Shown: piece after piece, positions 1-7,330 of the stretch
Position numbering within the stretch: the stretch's first letter is position 1
Layout: the number at the start of each line of letters is the position of its first letter
Origin: Nocardioides jishulii
GTDB taxonomy: Bacteria > Actinomycetota > Actinomycetes > Propionibacteriales > Nocardioidaceae
Direction of reading: 5' to 3'
DNA: 64,000 bases
Assembly (NCBI RefSeq): GCF_006007965.1
Contig: NZ_CP040748.1
Coordinates: forward strand, 124,001 to 188,000
Translations under genes and position numbers: made by a program
The notes under the pieces: model-generated
Database searches by the model: none
What the model was told of the DNA's origin: nothing
What the model saw: the letters and a program-made list of their open reading frames with translations, nothing else

Positions 1-126
1 CATGGTCTCGTACGCCGCGGTGCCCAGCGGCCCGGCGCCCGCCACGTTGAGCTGGCGGGGGAGGTTGGTCGCGCCGATCAGGGCGCGGACGGTGCGCAGG
101 TCGTTCGCGGGGGTGGAGAGCGTCAC
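1..126 (-). CDS. Hypothetical protein, N-terminal fragment
   Basis: A GTG at 126 opens a minus-strand frame that stays open to the window edge (42 codons). The visible start reads VTLSTPANDLRTVRAL and continues with a Gly/Ala-rich stretch. I do not recognise the family from so few residues. The gene is divergent from the HTH-like gene at 377, and the 250 bases between them must hold both promoters. The start is tentative because no strong Shine-Dalgarno (SD) sequence precedes it. Confidence 0.45.
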   Translation of the reverse strand, partial: MTLSTPANDLRTVRALIGATNLPRQLNVAGAGPLGTAAYETM

Positions 127-376
127 GGAGTTCCTCGAGGGGGCGGGGACGTGCCTGCGCGGGAACGCTAGTCACACGGTCGGCCGCGCGGCATCCCCGC
201 TTTCGGTGACGTCGTGACGGTGCTCCCGTCCGGCCGGGGCGGAGGGGCCTCGCCTTCTCCGACGAGGCCCCCTAAGGTGACGAGGGCCGCAGTCAGGACG
301 GGTGCTGCTGCGGACACGGGGGACGGCTCGGTCCCTCCCGCACGGTCGAACGGCGGGAGTGACGGAGGGGGGAGCG

Positions 377-1396
377 ATGGACCACACCACCAGCGGCGCG
401 CCTGCGCCCGACGGGCCTGCGCCCGACGCGCCGACAGCCGCGTGGCGGGCACGTGTCCCGGCTCGCCGTCAGGCCACCCCCGTCGCCGACGAGGGCCCGG
501 ACTTCGCCCGCGAGTTCCGCCTCGCCCTGGCTGAGCGCCGCTCCTCGCTGCGTGGCCTCTCGCTCTCGTTGCAGCACCGTGACGTCCACGTCAGTACGCC
601 GGCGCTGGCGGCCTGGCGCGCGGGCAGGTCCGCGCCGGCCGGCCCCGAGGGCCTGCGCGCCGCACGGGCGCTGGAGGACGTGCTGGAGCTGCCCCGGGGC
701 CAGCTGTCGCGGTGGGTCGACCCGAGCGGTGACGCCCGGCGTACGCCCGCGCCCCGCCCCGGGGTGACCGCCCGGACGCGGGGGACCAGCTCGTCAGCCC
801 GGGGCGGCCAGACCCTGCTCACCGCCTCCGAGCAGCGAGCCCGCACGGCCCTGGGCTTCCAGCGCAGCTCGCTGCTCACCGAGCGCACCGTCGAGGTCGA
901 GGTCGAGATCGACGGGCTCGGCCGCCAGCGCCACGTCACCCAGCGCACCGAGTGGGTGGCCAGGGAGGACGGCGTCGACGCCTTCCCCTCCGTGCTGGTC
1001 GTGCCCACGCCGGTGCGGGGCCGCAGCCGGGTGGAGCCGGTGAGCGGTTGTCGCCTCGGCCCGTCGTACGTCGACCTCGCCGAGGGCGTCTTCGCCACGG
1101 CCCTGGTGCTCGCCGCGCCGTTGCGGGTCGGCGAGACCGTCACGACCGTCCACCGCACCCACCTGCCGGAGGACGCCGCTCCTGACGGCGTCCACGAGCA
1201 CCGCGTGCTGCACCCGGTCGAACGGGTCGCGGTCCGGGTGCGGTTCGACCCTGCCTGCGCGCCGTCGACGTGGCAGGGGCACAGCCGCACCGACGAGCAG
1301 GAGCGCGCTGGCGAGGTCGTACCGGTCGACGGGGTGGCCCAGGTCGCGCGTGACGACTTCGGCCCCGGTGCCGTGGGGCTGCGCTGGTCCTGGTGA
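377..1396 (+). CDS. Hypothetical protein with N-terminal HTH-like region
   Basis: This 339-aa protein starts at ATG 377, directly after a purine-rich GGAGGGGGGAGC stretch; longer upstream starts lack an SD. Residues about 35-115 read like an XRE-type helix-turn-helix unit: an ALAERRSSLRGLSLSL helix, a TPALAAWRAGRSAP turn, and RAARALEDVLELPRGQLS, which resembles the helix after the recognition helix. The remaining 220 residues are a beta-rich region with many Val and Arg and no motif I recognise. This layout suggests a DNA-binding sensor of unknown ligand. No membrane segment is visible. It lies upstream of, but probably separate from, the helicase at 1579, which has its own promoter. Confidence 0.7.
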   Translation: MDHTTSGAPAPDGPAPDAPTAAWRARVPARRQATPVADEGPDFAREFRLALAERRSSLRGLSLSLQHRDVHVSTPALAAWRAGRSAPAGPEGLRAARALEDVLELPRGQLSRWVDPSGDARRTPAPRPGVTARTRGTSSSARGGQTLLTASEQRARTALGFQRSSLLTERTVEVEVEIDGLGRQRHVTQRTEWVAREDGVDAFPSVLVVPTPVRGRSRVEPVSGCRLGPSYVDLAEGVFATALVLAAPLRVGETVTTVHRTHLPEDAAPDGVHEHRVLHPVERVAVRVRFDPACAPSTWQGHSRTDEQERAGEVVPVDGVAQVARDDFGPGAVGLRWSW

Positions 1397-1430
1397 CGCC
1401 CGCGGAGCAGCCCGGCACTCTGTCGCTTCG

Positions 1431-1462
1431 CTGTCCACAACCCTGTGCAAACCCTGTGCAAA
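1431..1462 (+). repeat. Tandem 11-bp repeat next to a DnaA-box-like sequence
   Basis: CTGTCCACAA (1431-1440) is followed by two exact tandem copies of CCCTGTGCAAA (1441-1451 and 1452-1462). The first element differs by one base from the actinobacterial DnaA box TTGTCCACA; the repeats are weaker matches to its reverse complement. The block lies between the HTH-like gene and the helicase promoter. It may be a protein-binding site; a role in DnaA binding is a guess. Confidence 0.45.
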
Positions 1463-1543
1463 GCCCGGTGGAGACACCGTGCGAATCCGCCTGTGACGCC
1501 CCTCGGGAGACGGTCGTGATGGATGTCGCGTAGGCGAGAAATG

Positions 1544-1571
1544 TTGTGGTGGGAGCGTGGACGACTACCGT
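1544..1571 (+). promoter_or_regulatory. Predicted sigma-A promoter giving a leaderless helicase mRNA
   Basis: TTGTGG (1544-1549) and TACCGT (1566-1571) are 16 bases apart. The -10 box ends 7 bases before ATG 1579, so transcription would begin at or next to the start codon. No SD is visible for that ATG, which fits a leaderless transcript. Confidence 0.55.
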
Positions 1572-1578
1572 TGGCCCC

Positions 1579-3369
1579 ATGAGTGACTCTGCGCCGGACC
1601 CTGCCCTCGACGACAAGGGAGGCGAGAAGGGCCTCACCTTCTCCGAGCTTGACCTGGACCCGAAGGTCCTGAAGGCCATCACGGAGGTGGGTTACGAGAC
1701 CCCGTCGCCGATCCAGGCTGCGACGATTCCGTCGCTGCTCGCGGGACGTGACGTCGTCGGCCTCGCCCAGACCGGTACGGGCAAGACGGCGGCCTTCGCG
1801 CTGCCGATCCTGTCCAACCTCGACCTGTCGCAGAAGACCCCGCAGGCCCTCGTGCTCGCGCCCACCCGTGAGCTCGCGCTCCAGGTTGCCGAGGCGTTCG
1901 AGCGCTACTCCTCCAAGATGCCGGGCGTCCGCGTGCTCCCCGTCTACGGCGGGCAGGGCTACGGCGTCCAGCTCTCCGCGCTGCGTCGCGGCGTGCACGT
2001 CGTCGTCGGTACTCCCGGCCGCATCATGGACCACCTGGAGAAGGGCACGCTCGACCTGACCGAGCTCAAGTTCCTGGTGCTCGACGAGGCCGACGAGATG
2101 CTGAAGATGGGCTTCGCCGAGGACGTCGAGACGATCCTCGCCGACACCCCGGACAGCAAGCAGGTCGCGCTCTTCTCGGCCACGATGCCGAGCCAGATCC
2201 GCCGCATCTCGAAGAAGCACCTCAACGACCCGGTCGAGGTGACGGTCAAGAACAAGACCACGACCTCGGCCAACATCACCCAGCGCTACCTGATGGTGTC
2301 GTACCCGCAGAAGGTCGACGCCCTGACGCGCATCCTCGAGACTGAGAACTTCGAGGGCATGATCGTCTTCGTCCGCACGAAGCAGGTCACCGAGGCGCTC
2401 GCCGAGAAGCTGCGCGCGCGGGGCTTCTCCGCTGCCGCGATCAACGGTGACGTCGCCCAGAACCAGCGCGAGCGCACGATCAACCAGCTGCGCGACGCCA
2501 AGCTCGACATCCTCGTCGCCACCGACGTCGCCGCCCGAGGCCTCGACGTCGAGCGCATCAGCCACGTCGTCAACTTCGACATCCCGACCGACACCGAGTC
2601 CTACGTCCACCGCATCGGCCGCACCGGCCGCGCTGGCCGCAAGGGCGACTCGATCGCCTTCGTCACCCCGCGCGAGCGCCACCTGCTCCGCGCGATCGAG
2701 AAGGCCACCCGCCAGCCGCTCACCCAGATGCAGCTGCCGAGCGTCGACGACGTCAACAAGAAGCGCCTCTCGGCCTTCGACGACGCGATCACGGCCGCCC
2801 TGAGCGACGCCGAGAAGATCGAGTTCTTCCGCGACGTCGTCAAGCACTACGTCAACGAGTACGACGTGCCCGAGGTCGACGTGGCTGCCGCCATCGCCGC
2901 GGTGATGCACGGTGAGAACCCGCTGACGCTGCAGCCCGAGCAGGAGCTGCTGCACACGCCGCGCAACGACCGGGACGACCGCGGTCGCGACGACCGTGGC
3001 CGTGGCCGCAATGACCGCCCCGACCGCGAGCGCCGTGCGCCCCGCCGTGCCGGTGCGGACTCCCACCTCGCCACCTACCGGATCTCGGTGGGCAAGCGTC
3101 ACAAGGTCGAGCCCCGCCAGATCGTCGGCGCGCTCGCCAACGAGGGCGGCCTGGGCCGTGACGACTTCGGCAAGATCGACATCCGGATGGACCACTCGCT
3201 GGTCGACCTCCCGGCCGACCTTCCCCCGGGCGCCTGGGACAAGCTGAAGGAGACCCGCATCTCCGGCAAGCTCATCGAGCTGGCCAAGGACAACGGTCCG
3301 CGTCGCTCCGCCTCCTCGAGCAAGTCCTACACCGACAAGCCGTTCAAGAAGGCGCGTCACAAGGACTGA
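1579..3369 (+). CDS. deaD: DEAD-box ATP-dependent RNA helicase, DeaD/CsdA type
   Basis: This 596-aa protein unwinds RNA duplexes using ATP and probably aids ribosome assembly and cold-stress RNA turnover in the cytoplasm. Helicase motifs appear in order: Q motif (TPSPIQ, about 41-46), Walker A AQTGTGKT (63-70), PTREL, GG, TPGR, DEAD (169-172), SAT, then the C-lobe motifs VFVRTK, ATDVAARGLD and HRIGRTGRAG. An Arg/Asp/Gly-rich linker (about 475-500) leads into a C-terminal DbpA-like RNA-binding domain starting near SHLATYRISVGKRHKVEP, which places it in the DeaD/CsdA/DbpA group. I chose ATG 1579 because a -10 box sits 7 bases upstream; an in-frame GTG at 1546 overlaps the -35 box. It appears monocistronic. 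Confidence 0.95.
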   Translation: MSDSAPDPALDDKGGEKGLTFSELDLDPKVLKAITEVGYETPSPIQAATIPSLLAGRDVVGLAQTGTGKTAAFALPILSNLDLSQKTPQALVLAPTRELALQVAEAFERYSSKMPGVRVLPVYGGQGYGVQLSALRRGVHVVVGTPGRIMDHLEKGTLDLTELKFLVLDEADEMLKMGFAEDVETILADTPDSKQVALFSATMPSQIRRISKKHLNDPVEVTVKNKTTTSANITQRYLMVSYPQKVDALTRILETENFEGMIVFVRTKQVTEALAEKLRARGFSAAAINGDVAQNQRERTINQLRDAKLDILVATDVAARGLDVERISHVVNFDIPTDTESYVHRIGRTGRAGRKGDSIAFVTPRERHLLRAIEKATRQPLTQMQLPSVDDVNKKRLSAFDDAITAALSDAEKIEFFRDVVKHYVNEYDVPEVDVAAAIAAVMHGENPLTLQPEQELLHTPRNDRDDRGRDDRGRGRNDRPDRERRAPRRAGADSHLATYRISVGKRHKVEPRQIVGALANEGGLGRDDFGKIDIRMDHSLVDLPADLPPGAWDKLKETRISGKLIELAKDNGPRRSASSSKSYTDKPFKKARHKD

Positions 3370-3463
3370 TCCCTGAGATGAGTGCCGGCGCTCGGGTGCC
3401 GGGACTCCGCCCTGTGGTTCTCTGGGCCCGGTCGCCGTCGCGGCGGCTGGGGAGGGGAACCAC

Positions 3464-4198
3464 ATGCGTAGGACGACGGGTCGAATCGTGAGGGCGGTCG
3501 CAGTCGCGACCGTGGGGGCGGGCTTGCTGGGCGCATGCGGCGAGGCCGCGCCGTCCGCCCGTACGTCCGGTGAACCCGCTTGCGTGAGTCCGGGGGCCCG
3601 GGAGTTCGTCCACGAACCGACCGTTGTGGCGCTGGAGTCCGACGGCCACGACGGTGCCCCGGGCGTGCTGGCGGAGCGGGTCGACCTCGACCTCCTGACC
3701 GACCACGCTCGCTCCGGCCCCTCACGTGAGGAGGGGGAGCAGTTCGCGCTGCTCTTCGCCCAGGCCGTGATCGACTCCCGCGAGGACGTCGATGAGCAGC
3801 GGCTGGTCGACGACCTGACGGCCGACGAGATGCCGGAGAAGGCGTGCCAGCACGTGCTGAGCCGGCTCCCGTGGATGCGTGAGCTCGGCTGGGGGCAGTA
3901 CGTCGTCCCCGGCACGACCGCTTGGATCCGCAGCCGGGCCGATGGCGACGCCGCTGCGCCGAGCCGCGTGGAGGCACAGCTCGTCATGACCGCCGACTTT
4001 GAGAACGACCCCGAGCTCTTCTCGGTGGAGGGCGAGCCCATGGTCGTGTCGGTCCGGGTGGACGTGGTGCGTGCCGGCGACGTGTGGTTGGTGGCCGACT
4101 GGGGCGGCCCGGACGCCGCAGGGCTCGACCCCGGGGAACGGCCGACGAAGAAGTGGTACGGCGTCGGCTGGCGTTCCTGGGAGCCGGTCGTCGGCTGA
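3464..4198 (+). CDS. Putative secreted lipoprotein, unknown function
   Basis: This 244-aa protein has an Arg-rich start (MRRTTGRIVRAV), a short hydrophobic core and the lipobox LLGAC, so the mature protein should be lipidated at Cys26 or so and anchored outside the membrane. The rest is acidic and has several Trp residues near the end. No catalytic motif is recognisable. The start is supported by the GGGAGGGGAACCAC stretch before ATG 3464. It follows the helicase by 94 bases and is followed by a hairpin terminator, so it may be its own unit. Confidence 0.8.
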   Translation: MRRTTGRIVRAVAVATVGAGLLGACGEAAPSARTSGEPACVSPGAREFVHEPTVVALESDGHDGAPGVLAERVDLDLLTDHARSGPSREEGEQFALLFAQAVIDSREDVDEQRLVDDLTADEMPEKACQHVLSRLPWMRELGWGQYVVPGTTAWIRSRADGDAAAPSRVEAQLVMTADFENDPELFSVEGEPMVVSVRVDVVRAGDVWLVADWGGPDAAGLDPGERPTKKWYGVGWRSWEPVVG

Positions 4199-4224
4199 GC
4201 GTCGACGACCTCGCCGGACGACGT

Positions 4225-4254
4225 GAACCCGGCCGCGTCGCGCGGGCCGGGTTC
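4225..4254 (+). terminator. Hairpin terminator after the lipoprotein gene
   Basis: GAACCCGGCC (4225-4234) and GGCCGGGTTC (4245-4254) form a perfect 10-bp stem with a 10-base loop, followed by TGTCGTGTCGTG rather than a clean T tract. It starts 26 bases after the stop codon at 4198. Confidence 0.65.
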
Positions 4255-4281
4255 TGTCGTGTCGTGTCCGTCCTCCGCGAA

Positions 4282-4332
4282 CCGTCGAGGTGACGAGGCC
4301 GGCACTGGCGTGTGGCCCCGTCACCTCGACGG
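4282..4332. terminator. Long inverted repeat between convergent genes
   Basis: CCGTCGAGGTGACG (4282-4295) pairs perfectly with CGTCACCTCGACGG (4319-4332), and inner GGCC/GGCC bases extend the stem. It lies between the convergent lipoprotein and yceI genes and probably ends transcription from the yceI side or from both sides. Confidence 0.6.
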
Positions 4333-4373
4333 CTGCGAGGGAGACAGGTGGGCGCTGGCGCGCCCGGTGAACG

Positions 4374-4970
4374 TCAGGCGTTCTTGATCGCCGAGATGTC
4401 GAAGTCGAGCTTGATCTTCTCGGAGACGAGGACGCCGCCGGTCTCGAGCGCGGCGTTCCAGGTGAGGCCCCAGTCCTTGCGGTTGATCGAGGTGGAGCCC
4501 TCGAAGCCGATGCGGGTGTTGCCGAACGGGTCCTGCGCGGAACCGGTCTCCTCGAAGGGGATGGTCACGGACTTGGTGACGCCCTTGATGGTGAGGTCAC
4601 CAGTGATCTCCCAGTCGCTGCCCTCGCGCTTCACGTCGGTGGAGGTGAAGGTGATGGTCGGGTAGGTCTCGGAGTCGAAGAAGTCGGCCGAGCGGAGGTG
4701 ACCGTCGCGGTCCTCGCTGCTGGTGTCGATGCTGGCCGTCTGGATGGTGATGGTGACCGAGGAGTTGGCCGGGGTGGTGGTGTCGACCACGGCGGTGCCC
4801 TCGTAGGCGCCGAACTGGCCGCGGACCGTGGTGACCATCGCGTGGCGGGCCGAGAAGCCGAGGTGCGAGTGCGACGCGTCGATCGTGTAGGTGCCGGAGA
4901 GGTCGTCGACCACGTGGGTCGGGGCGTCGAAGGTGGACTCGTCGGACTTGCTGCGCTTGAAGAAGTTCAT
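4374..4970 (-). CDS. YceI-family protein
   Basis: This 198-aa protein belongs to the YceI family, beta-barrel lipocalin-like proteins that bind isoprenoids or other long lipids. Family features seen are GTYTIDASHSHLGFSARHAM near residues 26-46, a central VTITIQTASIDTSSEDRDGHLRS-type segment, then FFDSETYPTITF and GDLTIKGVTKSVTIP. There is no signal peptide, so the protein is probably cytoplasmic, as is usual for actinobacterial members. The start at 4970 is fixed by AGGAG six bases upstream; the frame is open to 5015 but lacks an SD there. The promoter region holds a repeat that could be a MarR-type operator (5001-5026). The original ligand is unknown. Confidence 0.92.
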   Translation of the reverse strand: MNFFKRSKSDESTFDAPTHVVDDLSGTYTIDASHSHLGFSARHAMVTTVRGQFGAYEGTAVVDTTTPANSSVTITIQTASIDTSSEDRDGHLRSADFFDSETYPTITFTSTDVKREGSDWEITGDLTIKGVTKSVTIPFEETGSAQDPFGNTRIGFEGSTSINRKDWGLTWNAALETGGVLVSEKIKLDFDISAIKNA

Positions 4971-5000
4971 GAAGTGCTCCTGGTCGTGGTGGGCGTACCT

Positions 5001-5026
5001 TTGTTCAAAGTTCAACTAGGTAACAA
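5001..5026 (-). promoter_or_regulatory. Repeat-containing operator candidate upstream of yceI
   Basis: This AT-rich stretch holds two direct GTTCAA copies (5003-5008, 5010-5015) flanked by inverted TTGTT/AACAA arms (5001-5005, 5022-5026). It lies 31 bases upstream of the yceI start. The GTTGAAC core on the yceI strand resembles the MarR operators at 35641-35714, so a MarR-family repressor is a reasonable guess. Confidence 0.4.
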
Positions 5027-5113
5027 CGCGACAGGCGCCGGAGATTCCCGAGGCATCTGTGAGGTGGGTCACATCCCCGCATGGAGGGCCCGCAAACGTG
5101 GTGCGGACATGAA

Positions 5114-5149
5114 GCAGGCCCTTGCTGCATGGGGTCAACAAGGGCCTGC
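5114..5149 (-). terminator. Hairpin terminator downstream of the pirin gene
   Basis: GCAGGCCCTTG (5114-5124) and CAAGGGCCTGC (5139-5149) form a perfect 11-bp stem with a 14-base loop, 50 bases past the pirin stop codon at 5200 on the minus strand. There is no strong T tract. Confidence 0.6.
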
Positions 5150-5199
5150 GACGCAGACACGTGGAATGCGCCAACCCGCACGGCGGGTCACCGATCCGC

Positions 5200-5904
5200 T
5201 TACCCGCGGGGTCGGGGCCTAAACGTCCAGAGCAGGATTTCCGTGGTCTGGGTCACGTCCAGCGCCATCTCCACGTCATCGGCGTCGGTGATCCGCACGG
5301 CGTCGCCGGCCTCGAGCTCGACGTCGCCCTCAGGCGTACGCAGGACTGCCGCGCCCGAGGCGACGAAGAGGTGGTGCATGCCGCAGACCGGCACGTCGTG
5401 GTTGCCGGGTGTCAAAGTGCCCGCCCACAGCGTCGCGCCGCTGGTGCCGATCGGCACCTGGGCACCCTCGCCCGCCACCGGGACCAGGCGGTCCTGGCGC
5501 ATGCCCGAGGCGACGAAGTGGGCCGGGGGGCCGTCGAACTCGTCGGGCACGAGCCAGGTCTGCACGAACCGGGTCGGTTCGGGCGAGGTGTCGGCCAGCT
5601 CCGAGTGGCGGATGCCGCTGCCGGCGGACTGCACCTGCACGGTACCGGCGGGCAGCTGCGAACGGTGGCCCAGTGAGTCGGTGTGCACGAGCTGGCCGTG
5701 CACGACCCAGGTCACGAGCTCGACGTCGGAGTGTGCGTGCTCGTCGAAGCCGGCGCCCCAGGAGAGTCGGTGGTCGTCGTGGGCACGCATCGGTCCGAAC
5801 GCCAGATTGTCCGGGTCGTAGTGGTCCCCGAACGAGAACGAATGAAGGGTCACCCGTTCCGCTGAGGACGTCGTGTTCCTTTCGGAACCCCGGTACACGC
5901 TCAT
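5200..5904 (-). CDS. Pirin-family bicupin protein
   Basis: This 234-aa protein matches pirins: an N-terminal cupin with the metal-binding pattern FDEHAHSDVELVTWVVHG (His, His and Glu), then QLPAGTVQVQSAGSGIRHSE, supplying the fourth ligand His. The C-terminal half is a degenerate cupin. Pirins are iron-binding proteins; some have quercetin 2,3-dioxygenase activity and others act as redox regulators. The substrate cannot be told from sequence. ATG 5904 begins MSVYRGSERN; further in-frame ATGs exist just upstream. The gene is divergent from the glycosidase gene, with only 23 bases between starts, so their promoters must overlap. Confidence 0.88.
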   Translation of the reverse strand: MSVYRGSERNTTSSAERVTLHSFSFGDHYDPDNLAFGPMRAHDDHRLSWGAGFDEHAHSDVELVTWVVHGQLVHTDSLGHRSQLPAGTVQVQSAGSGIRHSELADTSPEPTRFVQTWLVPDEFDGPPAHFVASGMRQDRLVPVAGEGAQVPIGTSGATLWAGTLTPGNHDVPVCGMHHLFVASGAAVLRTPEGDVELEAGDAVRITDADDVEMALDVTQTTEILLWTFRPRPRG

Positions 5905-5915
5905 GTGCATGGGGC

Positions 5916-5921
5916 TATGGT
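5916..5921 (+). promoter_or_regulatory. -10 box for a leaderless glycosidase mRNA
   Basis: TATGGT sits 6 bases before GTG 5928, the spacing expected when transcription starts on the start codon. It lies inside the pirin 5' region on the other strand. No good -35 box is visible. Confidence 0.45.
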
Positions 5922-5927
5922 CGCCGC

Positions 5928-7295
5928 GTGACGGAGGCAGGATCAACCCGGGGTGGCGGTGACTTCCCCCTGTTCCCGGCGGGCTTCCGTCTGGGCACGG
6001 GGCTGTCGGCCTACCCCTCCGAAGGATCTGCCGCCGCGGACGGGCGTGGCCCGAGCATCTGGGACACGTTCGTACGGGTCCCCGGAGCCACCGCAGACGG
6101 GTCCACCGGTGACGTCGCCGCCGACGCCTACCGCCGGATCGAGGGCGACGTCGAGCTGCTGCGTACGTTGGGCGTGCGCGCGCACCGCTTCTCGCTGTCG
6201 TGGTCGCGAGTCCTCCCGCAGGGCCGCGGCGAGGTCAACGTCGCCGGGCTCGACCACTACGACCGCCTCGTCGACCTCCTCCTGGACGCCGGCATCGAGC
6301 CGATGGTGACGCTGCACCACTTCGATCTCCCCCAGGCGCTCTCCGACGACGGCGGGTGGCTCAACCGGGCCACCGCCGACGCCTTCGGGGAGTACGCGGG
6401 CGTGGTCGCCGATCGGCTCGCCGACCGGGTCGCCCACTGGGTGCCGATCAACGACCCCAACGTGGCCACGGTGCTCGGCTACGGGCTCGGTGCGCACGCC
6501 CCCGGCCTGAGCCTCGGCCTCGACTGCATCTTCGCCGCCCACCACATGCTGCTGGCCCACGGGCTGGGGGCGACGGCCCTGCGCCGGGCGGGCGCCCGCA
6601 GCGTCGGGTGCGCGACCAACCACGCACCGATCTGGCCGGCCAGCGACGAGCCCGAGGACACCGGCGCCTCGAAGCTCTTCGACATGCTCTGGAACGCCTG
6701 CTTCACCGAGCCGATGCTGCTGGGGCGCTACCCGGTCGGGATCGACCAGGTGCTCGGCGACGTGCTGCGTGACGGCGACCTCTCCACCATCCGCCAGCCC
6801 CTCGACTTCTACGGCGTCAACTTCTACAACCCGATCCGGATCGGCATCGCGCCCGAGGACCGCGAGATGCCCTTCCAGGCCCGCGAGGTCGTCGGTTACC
6901 CCCAGACCGACGTGGGTTGGCCGATCGTGCCCGACTCCCTGCGAGAGTGGCTGATCACCTTCCGGGCCCGCTACCGCGCCGCGCTGCCGCCCCTGGTGGT
7001 GACCGAGTCGGGCATGGCCGACAACACGGGTCCCGACGAGCACGGCGTCGTCGACGACCAGCGTCGGATCGACTACCTCGCCTCCTACCTGCAGGCGCTC
7101 TCCCAGGCGGTCAACCGTGGGGTCGACGTGAAGGCCTACTACCACCAGTCGTTCCTCGACCAGTTCAACTGGGCCGACGGCTTCTCGCAGCGCTACGGGC
7201 TGGTCCACGTCGACCGCGAGACCCTTGAGCGCACCCCGAAGCGCTCGTTCGAGTGGTACTCGGGGGCGATCGCCTCGCAGCCCGACGACCGCTGA
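5928..7295 (+). CDS. Glycoside hydrolase family 1 protein, altered acid/base residue
   Basis: This 455-aa protein has the length and TIM-barrel landmarks of GH1 beta-glucosidases: FPAGFRLGTGLSAYPSEGS at the N-terminus, HRFSLSWSRVLPQG, VTLHHFDLPQAL, and the nucleophile motif VTESG with Glu360. The family acid/base motif NEP reads INDP here, so the proton donor is Asp176 instead of Glu. The codon is clearly GAC (6453-6455). The change would shorten the side chain by one carbon and should strongly reduce ordinary beta-glucosidase turnover, or point to a different substrate. GTG 5928 was chosen from the -10 box 6 bases upstream; the open frame continues far upstream without an SD. The next gene starts 36 bases downstream with its own -10 box. 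Confidence 0.9.
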   Translation: MTEAGSTRGGGDFPLFPAGFRLGTGLSAYPSEGSAAADGRGPSIWDTFVRVPGATADGSTGDVAADAYRRIEGDVELLRTLGVRAHRFSLSWSRVLPQGRGEVNVAGLDHYDRLVDLLLDAGIEPMVTLHHFDLPQALSDDGGWLNRATADAFGEYAGVVADRLADRVAHWVPINDPNVATVLGYGLGAHAPGLSLGLDCIFAAHHMLLAHGLGATALRRAGARSVGCATNHAPIWPASDEPEDTGASKLFDMLWNACFTEPMLLGRYPVGIDQVLGDVLRDGDLSTIRQPLDFYGVNFYNPIRIGIAPEDREMPFQAREVVGYPQTDVGWPIVPDSLREWLITFRARYRAALPPLVVTESGMADNTGPDEHGVVDDQRRIDYLASYLQALSQAVNRGVDVKAYYHQSFLDQFNWADGFSQRYGLVHVDRETLERTPKRSFEWYSGAIASQPDDR

Positions 7296-7318
7296 CGCCC
7301 TGGGGCGGTGGGGACGGA

Positions 7319-7324
7319 TATCGT
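7319..7324 (+). promoter_or_regulatory. -10 box for a leaderless glycosyltransferase mRNA
   Basis: TATCGT ends 6 bases before ATG 7331. No SD precedes the ATG, so initiation is probably leaderless. Confidence 0.45.
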
Positions 7325-7330
7325 TCCCCC

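Noticed and set aside
469..4305. 1278-codon open frame on the minus strand
   Set aside because: It runs antisense to the HTH-like gene, the helicase and the lipoprotein gene. Its translation is Arg/Ser/Pro-rich with no domain, while the plus-strand genes have clear motifs. High GC leaves antisense frames open.
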